27,742 nucleotides of DNA from a virus. The first letter of the stretch is position 1. Each line of letters starts with the position of its first letter. Under the pieces are notes generated by a model. The model had not been told where the DNA came from. It made no database searches and worked only from the letters and a program-made list of their open reading frames with translations. Position numbers and translations under genes: made by a program. Shown piece after piece: positions 7,309-15,648 of this stretch. The stretch spans positions 1-27,742 of the IMG/VR virus record IMGVR_UViG_3300032285_003046, one strand, 5' to 3'.

Positions 7309-9282
7309 TCAACTGGTGGACAGGCCCCATCCTGTGGCAAACCAAACATTTTCTTCAGTTTTCAGCAGTTGCAAATAACCTCTGTTTGCCAACATGTATT
7401 GAGGGTTTATCCCCAAGTCTGGGCTTATCAGATCAATTTCAGGATGGCTGGTTTGTATTGTCACTGATTGTCCACTGTTGTTTACCACCAATACAACACT
7501 GCCCCTGGGAAAAGGAATTTCCACATTGCGCGGCACAATAATATAGGTGCTCACTGGTTCAGTAATGTAAAGATGCTTGTGCCTGTCCCTTAGAATGATT
7601 CGATAACTTCCACCAAAAAGTAGAGTTTGAGGAATATCCGTGGCACTGGTCATCTGCCTACTACCGTCGGCAAATGCAACCGCACCTCCAGCGTCGTCGT
7701 AGATCCACTTTGTGTGAACTTCTGTGTCGCTTGTGTTGGGGATCATGCCAATGTTGGCATTGTCAGCAAACGCACTGTTGGTGATTACTGGAATATAAGT
7801 CTCACGCAGTCCCTCAAAACTGTCAAAGGCATAGATTGTTTCATAATAGTACCACCATCCCCAGCCTCCGGTATCCGCACCTGTTTTGGGTACGCTCAGG
7901 CTTACAGCAGTTTCAGCAAAATTTGCTGCATAAAGAGTTGAACCCACAAAATGTATATTCAAAGCACTGGATGCCAATCTTCTGCTGCCACTCATGTCCA
8001 ACAATTCGTTGCTGAGAGTGCTCAGCAGTCTTTGCCACTCTATATTACCCAGCATATCCAACTTGATTACCATGAAGGCATCCTGATACTCTTCATTGGT
8101 GGTTGTTATTGCAACAAAGTAAATGTGGGTTTCGTCAAAGATCACACTGGGAACAAAGGCAGCGGAAGCACCACTGGTGGCCTTTTGCCATATAATCGTG
8201 CCGTTGCTGTCCATGAGAGTCACACAAACTGTGTTACTACTCTCTGCAAAATGTCCCAAGACTATGTTGTTTTGGCTGTCCACATCAAGGCTGGTGATAA
8301 TACCTGGCTGAGCCGCATCATTGATAGCATAGCTCCACACCAAGCTGCCCTCTGTGTCAAACTTGCTGACTACTGCTGCTTGTATGCCCATCAAGGGGCC
8401 AGAGTTCACTCCACCCACACTTTGTCCTGCAACCACCAAATGATTATCAGTGTTTACTCGGATGCAAGTAAGAGCATCATAGGCATCTGTTTGACCCCCA
8501 CTGAAATATTGTTGCCAATCAGTTGTGTAGATATAACCTTGACTGTTGAGAGGACGCTTGACAGTCCAAGATCCAGCACCGCCAAAATCCACCAAGTTAT
8601 TAACAGTAAGTTTGATAAGTGGAGCTACACTTGTGTCCACATTCAAGATTGTGACTGTGCCTGTGATGCCTGTTCCACTCACCACCCACTGTGTGGTGGG
8701 AGTTTGGGGAGCAAACACACTAGCTTCCACATATAGTATGCCTGGTTCGCTGCCAGCCTGTGACACAACAGGAAAATCTTCATATTCGGGTATGCTACCA
8801 CCAACAAATGCCACATCGTTGTTCCACCATGCAGCATCAAACACAGTCAAATCAGATGTATCACTGCTGACGATTCGGGATCCCAAATACAAGCCTGTGA
8901 CACTGTCAAGTAACAAAATGTAAACAGCAGTGTTTGTGCCTGTGTAAAGGGTTCCCAACACATGAAGTGAGCCATTGGGGGCAAGCAGAACTGTTTGGGC
9001 TGACAAGTTGGAATAGGATACATTGGTGAACGCCTTTTTCCATATCACGTCACCAATCTTGTTATACTTGACCACCACAGCCCAGTTCAAGTTATGGTCA
9101 ACACCCACACTATAACTGTGGCCCACATAATCAGCAGCTACACCGCTAAAATTGATATTATCTCCAGTGTTATATACTGGTCCATAAATGCTCATCCAGC
9201 CCAGTTTATCCTGGGTCAGGCTGATGTCGTTACTGTCCAGAAGTTTCATACCGTTTTGAGTTTGAAATTGTTGGAATGTCAT
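7309..9282 (-). CDS. Large repetitive adhesin or fibre protein
   Basis: The 657-residue product starts MTFQQFQTQNGMKLLDSN and continues with repeated strands of the type WAVVVKYNKIGDVIWKKAF, VVSKFDTEGSLVWSYAI, VTLMDSNGTIIWQKAT and VIKLDMLGNIEWQRLL. These D..G...W units, about 60-110 residues apart, indicate a beta-propeller of the PQQ/WD-like kind. The last ~150 residues are different: a small domain with VSTYIIVPRNVEIPFPRGSVV and a Gly/Asn-rich end, possibly a tip. The role is probably host-surface binding on a tail fibre. The ATG at 9282 follows AAGGAT, and the collagen-like fibre gene ends 14 bases upstream, so the two are cotranscribed and may form one fibre. Confidence 0.65.
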   Translation of the reverse strand: MTFQQFQTQNGMKLLDSNDISLTQDKLGWMSIYGPVYNTGDNINFSGVAADYVGHSYSVGVDHNLNWAVVVKYNKIGDVIWKKAFTNVSYSNLSAQTVLLAPNGSLHVLGTLYTGTNTAVYILLLDSVTGLYLGSRIVSSDTSDLTVFDAAWWNNDVAFVGGSIPEYEDFPVVSQAGSEPGILYVEASVFAPQTPTTQWVVSGTGITGTVTILNVDTSVAPLIKLTVNNLVDFGGAGSWTVKRPLNSQGYIYTTDWQQYFSGGQTDAYDALTCIRVNTDNHLVVAGQSVGGVNSGPLMGIQAAVVSKFDTEGSLVWSYAINDAAQPGIITSLDVDSQNNIVLGHFAESSNTVCVTLMDSNGTIIWQKATSGASAAFVPSVIFDETHIYFVAITTTNEEYQDAFMVIKLDMLGNIEWQRLLSTLSNELLDMSGSRRLASSALNIHFVGSTLYAANFAETAVSLSVPKTGADTGGWGWWYYYETIYAFDSFEGLRETYIPVITNSAFADNANIGMIPNTSDTEVHTKWIYDDAGGAVAFADGSRQMTSATDIPQTLLFGGSYRIILRDRHKHLYITEPVSTYIIVPRNVEIPFPRGSVVLVVNNSGQSVTIQTSHPEIDLISPDLGINPQYMLANRGYLQLLKTEENVWFATGWGLSTS

Positions 9283-9296
9283 GTCATTTGATCCTT

Positions 9297-10586
9297 TTAG
9301 ATTGCAGTGATTTCAAAACCAACGCATTTGATTCGCACTGAATTTTCCAAACTGGTGGGTTTGGCCGTAATAGTAATTCTGTTGTTGTGCCAATTGGCAT
9401 TGAAAGAACTGAGTGCTTCCACACTGCTGAATACAACACCATAAACAGTAAAATCCACAGTGTTTAATCTAAAATTGCGAACAGCAATAATTTCGCATGC
9501 CTGAGCGTCCTCAACATCTGTGACACTGGTTTCATAACCCTGTGAGTAAGCCATAACTCTCACACTTACTATGCTGGAACTGGTGGCAACAAACACAGGA
9601 GTATCCTGTTCCGGCAAACACAATACACTGTCACCCAGAACCATTGCACTAGCTCCGGTAGCACCAGTTTCACCTGTGGAACCTGTTGCACCTGTGTTGC
9701 TGGCTTCACCACCTGGGCCAGTGGGGCCTGAAACACCTGCAGGGCCTTGAACTCCTGTGGCACCGGTAGCACCTGAGGCACCAGTGTTTGTTGCAAGTCC
9801 TGGCATACCCGTGGCGCCTGTGGCACCAGTGTTTGTGGCAAGTCCTGCCACACCCGTGGCACCTGTGGCACCAGTGTTTGTTGCAAGTCCAGGAGCACCG
9901 GTGATTCCTGCTACACCACGGGCACCAGTGGCTCCGGTGGCTCCTGTAAGGGTGGCTGTGCCAGGCACTCCTCGGGGACCAGTGGCTCCTGTAAGGGCAG
10001 CAGTTCCTGGTACACCTGTGGCACCTGTGCTGCCTCGGGTGCCAGCTACACCAGCGGCTCCTGCTGCACCAGTGGATCCAGCAACACCAGCAGCACCAGT
10101 GCTGCCTGTGGATCCTCTGCTTCCAGTTGCGCCTGTGGGTCCAGGCACTGTGCTAGCAGCCCCATCAGCGCCAGTTTCACCCATAGGACCCTGTTCACCC
10201 TGAGCGCCAGTTTCCCCAGCAGGACCTGTGATGCCAGCGTCCCCTTTTACACCTGTTGCTCCAGTTGCCCCTGTGAGTGTGGCCAAACCAGGAACACCTT
10301 GAGGACCTGTTGCACCGGTGTTGGCTGCTGACCCTGGGGCGCCAGCGGCACCAGTTGCACCCATTTCACCACTTGGTCCTGTTGCTCCAGTATTACCCTT
10401 CAGGCCAGTGGCTCCTGTGGCACCAGTTTGTCCCAGTGGGCCTGTGGCTCCAGGAACGTCACTTACACCAGCCTCACCGCGGGCACCAGTGCTGCCTGTG
10501 GGTCCTGTTCTGTAAACAAATCCTGGTTCACCAGTATTGCCTGTGGGGCCTGTGTATCCGGTGGGTCCGGTTGTTCCTGTGGTCAT
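9297..10586 (-). CDS. Collagen-like fibre protein
   Basis: The 429-residue product has Gly-X-Y triplets from the N-terminus to about residue 315, mostly of the G-A-T / G-P-T type, with regular interruptions such as GLATNTG. This should form a Thr-rich collagen-type triple helix. The last ~110 residues are a compact non-repetitive domain (from [13 protein letters not shown] to [11 protein letters not shown]) that may trimerise the fibre or cap its tip. Collagen-like proteins are known in fibres of many tailed phages. ATG at 10586 follows GAGGA. The upstream gene ends 13 bases before it and the large adhesin starts 14 bases after it. The repeat number is likely to vary between relatives. Confidence 0.88.
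   Translation of the reverse strand: MTTGTTGPTGYTGPTGNTGEPGFVYRTGPTGSTGARGEAGVSDVPGATGPLGQTGATGATGLKGNTGATGPSGEMGATGAAGAPGSAANTGATGPQGVPGLATLTGATGATGVKGDAGITGPAGETGAQGEQGPMGETGADGAASTVPGPTGATGSRGSTGSTGAAGVAGSTGAAGAAGVAGTRGSTGATGVPGTAALTGATGPRGVPGTATLTGATGATGARGVAGITGAPGLATNTGATGATGVAGLATNTGATGATGMPGLATNTGASGATGATGVQGPAGVSGPTGPGGEASNTGATGSTGETGATGASAMVLGDSVLCLPEQDTPVFVATSSSIVSVRVMAYSQGYETSVTDVEDAQACEIIAVRNFRLNTVDFTVYGVVFSSVEALSSFNANWHNNRITITAKPTSLENSVRIKCVGFEITAI
9781..9890 (-). repeat. 45-bp tandem repeat inside the collagen-like gene
   Basis: The segment starting CCAGTGTTTG at 9781 recurs at 9826 and 9871, exactly 45 bases apart, encoding the 15-residue unit [13 protein letters not shown] plus two variable residues. 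Copies differ at few bases, indicating recent expansion or gene conversion. Confidence 0.8.
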
Positions 10587-10599
10587 GGTTGGGTCCTCG

Positions 10600-11355
10600 T
10601 TATGCTAAACAGGGTGCATAAGGCAAATACTCTTGTACCTTCATTTTGCACATCAATTTAAGTGTCTTTTCTCTATTGGGGCTTTTGAGAATGCTTACCA
10701 TGTTCATGGCAGTTTTTTTGTCGTCAGCAACATCAGCCAACAGGGGCACGTTTTGCTGAATGAAGTCCAGATCTTTTTGCCTTACCTGCACGTCAGGAAA
10801 CATACTCACGCCCTTAAAATAGCGCATAATTCCAGTGGGGTCCAGCACCATGGCACTGCGAGCTTTCTGGCCTATGCGGATGCGGCTGTTTTGCAAGTCA
10901 TCATATCCACCAGTGTAATCATACACTGTGCCATCCATGTCCATGCTCATGCTGTTGATGGTAAGATCTCTCAGCTTGCTGTCAGTGGCCCAATTGTGAG
11001 TGCGATCGGTTTCCAGTCTGTTACCGTGACGATGGATGCGATAGCCCAGACTACTCACATCAACTTTTTGTTCTGCTTTGCCACTGCCAAACACAGCCTT
11101 GACGGTGCCATGCACAATTCCGCTCAAATCCTGCGGAATGTCATGAGCACCAAAAATATAAATCAGTGTGCTGGGATCAGCATCCACCACAAGATCAATG
11201 TCTCTGGGTTCTTTGCCTAGTAAAAGATCTCTCACTGCACCGCCCACTATCCTGTGAGGGATATGATAGCGTTTCAACAAATTTACCACTGTTTGAGTGG
11301 GTTGGTCCAACGCCTGTGCAACTCGTGAGGGATCTATATGTGCCACTGTTGTCAT
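10600..11355 (-). CDS. Short poly(A) polymerase / CCA-transferase-like protein
   Basis: The 251-residue product has the class II nucleotidyltransferase head (PF01743-type). The signature [20 protein letters not shown] has Gly38-Gly39, Arg42-Asp43 and the metal-binding pair Asp52/Asp54. A third carboxylate is likely at Asp99 (KVDV). RDLTINSM is at 129-136 and DPTGIMRYF at 172-180. It therefore probably adds nucleotides to RNA 3' ends (CCA or A). Bacterial relatives usually have 370-410 residues, so most of the RNA-binding body and tail is missing. I chose ATG 11355; ATG 11361 is possible, and the frame runs further back into the preceding gene. A CTTAAATA box ends at 11361, which would place transcription start exactly at the ATG. 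It lies inside a tail-gene operon, an odd setting. Confidence 0.8.
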   Translation of the reverse strand: MTTVAHIDPSRVAQALDQPTQTVVNLLKRYHIPHRIVGGAVRDLLLGKEPRDIDLVVDADPSTLIYIFGAHDIPQDLSGIVHGTVKAVFGSGKAEQKVDVSSLGYRIHRHGNRLETDRTHNWATDSKLRDLTINSMSMDMDGTVYDYTGGYDDLQNSRIRIGQKARSAMVLDPTGIMRYFKGVSMFPDVQVRQKDLDFIQQNVPLLADVADDKKTAMNMVSILKSPNREKTLKLMCKMKVQEYLPYAPCLA

Positions 11356-11360
11356 AGGCA

Positions 11361-11368
11361 TATTTAAG
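11361..11368 (-). promoter_or_regulatory. Possible late promoter CTTAAATA before the nucleotidyltransferase
   Basis: On the minus strand CTTAAATA sits between the gp15-like stop (11390) and the ATG at 11355. With T4 late geometry (+1 six bases after the box) transcription starts at 11355, the A of the ATG, giving a leaderless message. No ribosome site is present. Confidence 0.5.
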
Positions 11369-11389
11369 GGATTGGAGAGAACTGAGGAT

Positions 11390-13048
11390 TTAGAGTCTAA
11401 GGCGCCAAGTTCCAGGAAAGTAGCTGGTGGGTGGGAATGCATCCCAAATCTGCTCTTGGTATTTGAGCCATTTTTGACTATAATTATTTTTCACAAACTG
11501 GGGTGTTGTATTCCCAGCTGCCTCAAACACACGATTCCACTGAGTGCCATCATATTCGATGATGTCGTTCACTGTTGCATCCACACCACCCCAGGCTGCA
11601 CTCACAGGGGCCAGCTCATCCACTAACAAATAGCGATCAGCAGCTCGGGGAGGAGTCAAGCCATTTCCAGGATAGGTAGTTTGTGGATTGATCACAGCAG
11701 TGAGCGGATTCATGGTGGCCAGAGGCCAGGTGCCAGCCTGCACACTCCAAACAATCAAATTTTGGTTTGTGGGATGCATACTGATGAATCCCACTATGTC
11801 AGATGCACGGTCATCCAAATCCGTTCCATTGAGTAGTCGCAGTTCACTACCTTCGGGTAGGCTGTCAGGGTCACAAGCACTGGCAGGTTTATAGCCACTC
11901 AAACTACCATACAGCTCAAACAGTCTCCACCAGGCTAGTGTGCCGCCATTGTAGGTGGTGGGAACAAAACCCAAACTTTCCACAGGAGTGCCTGTGATGT
12001 TTCTCAGCGTTATGTCCCCGCCGTTCAAGTTGATCAGTTCCAGTTTGTTGCTGAGAGTCAGTCTCACATTCAAGTTCTTGCCCTGAAAGCTATTGCGCAT
12101 AACACTGATCAGGTCATCCACACTGTTGTTGGGAATGGTTATGCTCACATCATTGACCAGGAAGCTCATGCCAGGTTGCATGATGGGACTGCTGCGGCCC
12201 ACAATTTGTGTGGGCAACCCTTGTTCGTCCACAATGGTGCCTCCATAGTTTTGCAGGCTGATTTCATAAACTCCATCGTTCACCAAAGTCAAACCAATGC
12301 GAGCGTTTTCAGGTGTGGTTACAATGCGTGTGAGGAGCTCTCCCTGTGTCCATTCCATGCTTTTGGGATCATATTCACCAACATTGATGTTAGTGACCAC
12401 TTGCTCAATTAGCTTCTGATATTCAACCAGTGCAGGAGGATTGACCCAGATGGGTATCTTGTATTCCACAGTCATCACATCAATGGGGTTTTCTGTGCCC
12501 ACTGGAATTGTTCTGCTGCTCCAGGTTATATTGGTGGGCTCAATGGTGCTGAACAAAGTCCAGTCCAAGGGGTTCATGCTGGTTTGAATATCCATCATGC
12601 CATTGAACAACACTTGTACTTGCTCAAACAACTCTTCCTTTTGGCTCAGGTTGCTGGTCCAAAAGTCCACGTTTACAGTCATGTTGAACGGAACTGGCAT
12701 ATATCTTTTCACACTGTATCTGTTGCCAGGCGTGTTCAGATATTTGCCTTCATACTCACGTTCATTTACTGCTAGGGTGCTCACCAAACTGGGGCTTTGA
12801 CGACGCTCAGGAGCCAAACTCATGCTGGTTGTGTAAACGCTTATAAAGGGTGCGCTGGGCATCTTGTTTTCACTGCCAGCATTGATTATTGTTTCAGCCA
12901 GCCTACTGGTTTCTCCCCAGCGGCAAGGAACCCGGTGCAACCGCACAGAGCCATCAGCATTGTTACCAAATTTGACTTGAAAGTTGCTGAATGCCCTTAT
13001 AACTTGCACTCTGTAAGCACGCAACTGTGCTCCATAAAAAAATTCCAT
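11390..13048 (-). CDS. gp15-like tail sheath terminator, enlarged
   Basis: The 552-residue product resembles T4 gp15, which caps the sheath below the neck. Its start (FYGAQLRAYRVQVIRAFSNF) parallels gp15's FYNSSFRRYATLMGDLFSNI, as I recall it. Later come VPCRWGETSRL, a PSAPFISVYTTSMSL strand, and PVPFNMTVNVDFWTSN followed by FEQVQVLFNG, again in gp15 order, with VEYKIPIWVNPPALVE near residue 205. Residues from about 240 on form an extension absent in T4 gp15 (272 residues), and include GGTIVDEQGLPTQIVGRSSP and TLSNKLELINLNGGDITL. ATG 13048 follows AAGGAT by 11 bases. gp14 ends 14 bases upstream, so neck and terminator are made together. An alternative is another conserved marine T4-like structural protein of unknown name. 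Confidence 0.62.
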   Translation of the reverse strand: MEFFYGAQLRAYRVQVIRAFSNFQVKFGNNADGSVRLHRVPCRWGETSRLAETIINAGSENKMPSAPFISVYTTSMSLAPERRQSPSLVSTLAVNEREYEGKYLNTPGNRYSVKRYMPVPFNMTVNVDFWTSNLSQKEELFEQVQVLFNGMMDIQTSMNPLDWTLFSTIEPTNITWSSRTIPVGTENPIDVMTVEYKIPIWVNPPALVEYQKLIEQVVTNINVGEYDPKSMEWTQGELLTRIVTTPENARIGLTLVNDGVYEISLQNYGGTIVDEQGLPTQIVGRSSPIMQPGMSFLVNDVSITIPNNSVDDLISVMRNSFQGKNLNVRLTLSNKLELINLNGGDITLRNITGTPVESLGFVPTTYNGGTLAWWRLFELYGSLSGYKPASACDPDSLPEGSELRLLNGTDLDDRASDIVGFISMHPTNQNLIVWSVQAGTWPLATMNPLTAVINPQTTYPGNGLTPPRAADRYLLVDELAPVSAAWGGVDATVNDIIEYDGTQWNRVFEAAGNTTPQFVKNNYSQKWLKYQEQIWDAFPPTSYFPGTWRLRL

Positions 13049-13062
13049 ATGCTAGTTTATCC

Positions 13063-14148
13063 TTACAAAATGTCAGGATCGATTTTAGGTTTCACCGCAA
13101 CACGCAAATTCTGACGAGTATCAATAGTGCTGCCATCCTGTAGTTTGGTGGTGGCCTTGTTGTTGATGAAGCTGGCCAGCACCCTGCCTGCAGGCAGCCA
13201 TTCACTTCTGTAGTTGGTTTCCAGCTTCTTCCAACGATTGCTCTGTCGCACAAACAAAACAGGTGGCAGGTAATCCAAGCGTAGGAAATAGTCTCCATCC
13301 TGATAGATGGCTGGAAAACTGGTGCCACTGGGCACAGGTTTGCTATCGTTGGGAGGAATACCATCGCTGTTGAATACATCAGGCTTCACATTGATGTCAT
13401 TCTGCATCACATAAAAATGTGCGCTCTGGTAATTGCGATAGGGAACATTGTCTGTGGCTTCTGCCAACACCTGATCATTGATTTCAATTTCTTTGTCATA
13501 AGTGCTGCTGGCATCACCCACTGTGATGGGTTTGCCATTTGCATCAGTTTGTGCAGGCACGCCGTCACCACGGTCCTCCAGCTCTTTGTTGAGTATGTCC
13601 TGAAACTCTTGGCTGTTGGTGAGAGGTGAACATTTTACACGCCACAGATGAGGCCACCAGGTAGGGCTAAATCCCTCTGCAGGACGTGTGCCTTCTTCCA
13701 CCACATACCACTTGTTCATCACCTTGCCGTCCAGGGCAAGATCATCCCGCATATGTAGCACCTCAATCACATCGCCGCTCATGAGCCTGCGACCCAGCTG
13801 AGTGGCCATGTCATTCATGTGGAACATCATAAACACAGTGTCGCTTGTGAGAAACAATCCAAATTGCTTTAGATCAAACTCACTGTCTGTGACCATATAA
13901 TGCCCCTTGAGGCTGTAAACATCGTCATCATATTTGCGGTTGCGGATTTCCATGTCCACAACGTCACTTATCTGAAGCAAGTTGTCCTCAAGGTCTGGGG
14001 TGCTACCATAAGTTTCCACAGGGCCCAGATATTTGTGTATGTACAATTCAGTGCCGCCTATGCGAATATACTCACTGGCTTTACGGTCAAAAAACTGGTA
14101 ATCCTTGCCCTTTACACCGGGGCCTTTCCAAAACGTCAATGGAGGCAT
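13063..14148 (-). CDS. 14: gp14-like neck protein
   Basis: The 361-residue product resembles neck protein gp14 of T4-like phages. The first half has EYIRIGGTELYIHKYLGP, a long acidic segment, then FGLFLTSDTVFMMFHMNDM, GDVIEVLHMRDD and PHLWRVKCSPL, where T4 gp14 has its GDLIYFPM...WVEPYDPFYQ region. The second half carries a Pro/Asp-rich linker and a domain beginning FYVMQNDINVKPDVF. gp14 works with gp13 to join head and tail. Here gp13 is on the other strand about 6 kb away, which is unusual. ATG 14148 lies 9 bases after AGGAGA, and a GGTAAATA late box lies 25 bases upstream. First gene of the minus-strand late operon. The assignment rests on pattern, length and the adjacent gp15-like gene. 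Confidence 0.62.
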   Translation of the reverse strand: MPPLTFWKGPGVKGKDYQFFDRKASEYIRIGGTELYIHKYLGPVETYGSTPDLEDNLLQISDVVDMEIRNRKYDDDVYSLKGHYMVTDSEFDLKQFGLFLTSDTVFMMFHMNDMATQLGRRLMSGDVIEVLHMRDDLALDGKVMNKWYVVEEGTRPAEGFSPTWWPHLWRVKCSPLTNSQEFQDILNKELEDRGDGVPAQTDANGKPITVGDASSTYDKEIEINDQVLAEATDNVPYRNYQSAHFYVMQNDINVKPDVFNSDGIPPNDSKPVPSGTSFPAIYQDGDYFLRLDYLPPVLFVRQSNRWKKLETNYRSEWLPAGRVLASFINNKATTKLQDGSTIDTRQNLRVAVKPKIDPDIL

Positions 14149-14172
14149 ATCGTCAAATCTCCTATATGCAAC

Positions 14173-14180
14173 TATTTACC
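14173..14180 (-). promoter_or_regulatory. Late promoter GGTAAATA for the minus-strand operon
   Basis: GGTAAATA on the minus strand lies 25 bases before the gp14 ATG, followed by an AGGAGA ribosome site. The same GGTAAATA box precedes gp13 at 20403, so the two neck genes share a box variant. Confidence 0.6.
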
Positions 14181-14251
14181 TGCTAGAGGAAGGGGCTCAG
14201 AGTGCCCATTGTCAAGAGTTTTCTCAGTGGCAAAACTGTAAGTATTTGGGG

Positions 14252-14284
14252 GTGTTGTAAAAATACAACACAAAAAAAGTGTTG
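14252..14284 (+). promoter_or_regulatory. Triple GTGTTG palindrome overlapping the -35 box (putative operator)
   Basis: GTGTTGTA (14252-14259) pairs with TACAACAC (14264-14271) around AAAA. After seven A the half-site GTGTTG recurs at 14279-14284 and overlaps the -35 TTGACA. The three half-sites alternate in direction at nearly equal spacing, which looks like a repressor or activator site. No T-run follows, so it is not a terminator. Confidence 0.5.
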
Positions 14285-14310
14285 ACAGTGGGCTGATGAT
14301 TTGTTATAGT
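14282..14310 (+). promoter_or_regulatory. sigma70-type promoter for the accessory block
   Basis: A perfect -35 TTGACA (14282-14287), a 17-base spacer and -10 TATAGT (14305-14310, 5 of 6). Transcription would start near 14317, just before the AAGGAG site and the ATG at 14335. Confidence 0.85.
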
Positions 14311-14334
14311 GCGCCCAGAAGCAAGGAGATCCCA

Positions 14335-14508
14335 ATGCAATACCGTTGCCATCTGGTGAATTTTGGTTACGCCAAGTATATGGGTCCAAGCCTAGATCAA
14401 GCCCGTGCTGCTGCTGTAGCCACTGGTTTTGAATGTGCAATTTATGCAGATCAGCAATTGATCCTCAGCTGGAGCCCTATTCAGGGCTGGCGTGAGTTTG
14501 TAGCATAA
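14335..14508 (+). CDS. Small early-type protein of unknown function
   Basis: The 57-residue product begins MQYRCHLVNFGYAKYMG, has a helix (LDQARAAAVATGFE) and ends with LSWSPIQGWREFVA. The L..A...A...GFE....W-SPI-G-R pattern recalls short early genes that are common in T4-like phages, as I remember them; function unknown. The ATG at 14335 sits 7 bases after a clear AAGGAG, and a strong sigma70 promoter lies just upstream, so it is probably transcribed by the unmodified host polymerase soon after infection. The frame also contains an earlier start at 14296, but that lies inside the promoter. A 6-bp hairpin (AGCCCT/AGGGCT) near its 3' end lacks a T-run. Confidence 0.7.
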   Translation: MQYRCHLVNFGYAKYMGPSLDQARAAAVATGFECAIYADQQLILSWSPIQGWREFVA

Positions 14509-14566
14509 ATGCCACAGTGTTGCAATAATGCCACCTAAAAATATCGCATCGCACCAAAGAAAATGG

Positions 14567-14595
14567 TTGACGTAGCCCACGAATGGTGCTATATT
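14567..14595 (+). promoter_or_regulatory. Second sigma70-type promoter
   Basis: -35 TTGACG (14567-14572), a 17-base spacer and -10 TATATT (14590-14595), each 5 of 6 to consensus. It lies 30 bases before the next gene, which has an AAGGAG site. Confidence 0.8.
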
Positions 14596-14624
14596 GGCCA
14601 CATAGAGAGCAAGGAGCAAGCCCT

Positions 14625-15617
14625 ATGATGAAGCTTACCAATACTGACAAGAAGGTTCGTGAATTGGTGGGTAATGAGCCCCATTTTGCAGCGCTCAACC
14701 ACCAAGCATCCGATTTTGGTATTGAGTATGTGAAGGCGCTCAACTATGTCCACTATAATGTTGACGAGACTGAGCTCAAAGCTGAGTTGGAGAAGTTCCT
14801 GGTCAGTCGCAAGGCTGAAGCACTGGTGGCTTATGTGGGCGACCTGGACGGTGTCCAGCTTTCCACCCTGGGTAAGATTGCCTATTGCATGAACCGGGGG
14901 GCTGAGCTGGCTCCGCAGAGCGTTCTGCGTATCCGCAATGCACTGGAAAAGGTGCGTGATCAGGAAGTTACTGTGGCAGCCAAGGACACGGGCATTTTTG
15001 AAGAGCTGGAAATGACTGCGGCTGGTAAGCTGAATGATACCTACAAGAACTGCTACAGCCGTATTGACAATGTGAAGGCGCGCTTCCTCAACGGCAAGAT
15101 TGAGCTCAAGGCTGTCAGGGGCGAAGTTGAACATGTTCTTGAAGCTCAGGGCGCTAAGGCGCAGGTTCGCAAGCGCCTGGTGCAGCACTACAACGAGAGC
15201 CTGCAGGAAGCCCTGGAGGACAAGACCATCAAGAACTGGGTCAAGCCGCTCCAGGAGATTGTGAGCACGCTGGGTGGGGATGTGCAGGAGATCAAGGCCA
15301 AGGTCAAGAAGGTGGAAACCAAGGCCAAGATCAAGCCTGCTGCCAAGGACACAGCCAAGGCCCAGAATGTCAAGCGCCTGGCCAAGGAAGTGGTCCAGAA
15401 GGCTGCCAAGAGCAAGGACACCAAAACTGTCACTATCAAGCCCAACAAGAATCAGGGCCAGCCCACTGTTGCAAGCCAGGTGCGCGAGTTAATCCGCACC
15501 AACAAGAAGGGCACCAATGAGGCGGGTATGATTGAGATTGTGATCCAGGAACTGGGGCTCAGCAAGGAGCGTGGCCGTAGTGTGGTGAAGGCTTTTTGGA
15601 ACAAGGTGGAGGCGTAA
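14625..15617 (+). CDS. Lys/Ala-rich protein with a possible DNA-binding end
   Basis: The 330-residue product is not a family I recognise. Residues 1-225 are helical and mixed in charge. Residues ~230-280 form a Lys/Ala-rich linker (VKKVETKAKIKPAAK, KRLAKEVVQKAAKSK). Residues ~290-330 (VASQVRELIRTNKKG, ELGLSKERGRSVVKAFW) look like a short helical module resembling a helix-turn-helix. The design of a globular part, a basic linker and a small helical end suggests a nucleic-acid-binding protein; this is inference. ATG 14625 (or 14628) follows AAGGAG. It has its own sigma70 promoter, a GC-rich, even codon pattern typical of a well-expressed gene, and a perfect hairpin spanning its stop codon. Confidence 0.75.
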   Translation: MMKLTNTDKKVRELVGNEPHFAALNHQASDFGIEYVKALNYVHYNVDETELKAELEKFLVSRKAEALVAYVGDLDGVQLSTLGKIAYCMNRGAELAPQSVLRIRNALEKVRDQEVTVAAKDTGIFEELEMTAAGKLNDTYKNCYSRIDNVKARFLNGKIELKAVRGEVEHVLEAQGAKAQVRKRLVQHYNESLQEALEDKTIKNWVKPLQEIVSTLGGDVQEIKAKVKKVETKAKIKPAAKDTAKAQNVKRLAKEVVQKAAKSKDTKTVTIKPNKNQGQPTVASQVRELIRTNKKGTNEAGMIEIVIQELGLSKERGRSVVKAFWNKVEA

Positions 15618-15625
15618 GCCTCCAC
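15606..15625 (+). promoter_or_regulatory. Perfect hairpin spanning a stop codon
   Basis: GTGGAGGC and GCCTCCAC form an 8-bp stem, and the loop GTAA contains the TAA stop of the preceding gene. There is no T-run, so it is more likely an RNA stability, processing or attenuation element than a terminator. The next ATG is 24 bases further on. Confidence 0.6.
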
Positions 15626-15648
15626 TGTCTATAAAAAGGAACAAAGTA

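Noticed and set aside
7951-8736. A 261-residue open frame on the plus strand inside the adhesin gene
   Set aside because: Its composition (many Cys and His) is that of a complementary-strand artefact, and the minus-strand adhesin has clear repeats in the same place.
9640-10580. Regular repeats that could suggest a CRISPR array
   Set aside because: The repeats are degenerate, have no unique spacers and encode continuous Gly-X-Y triplets, so they are collagen-like coding repeats.
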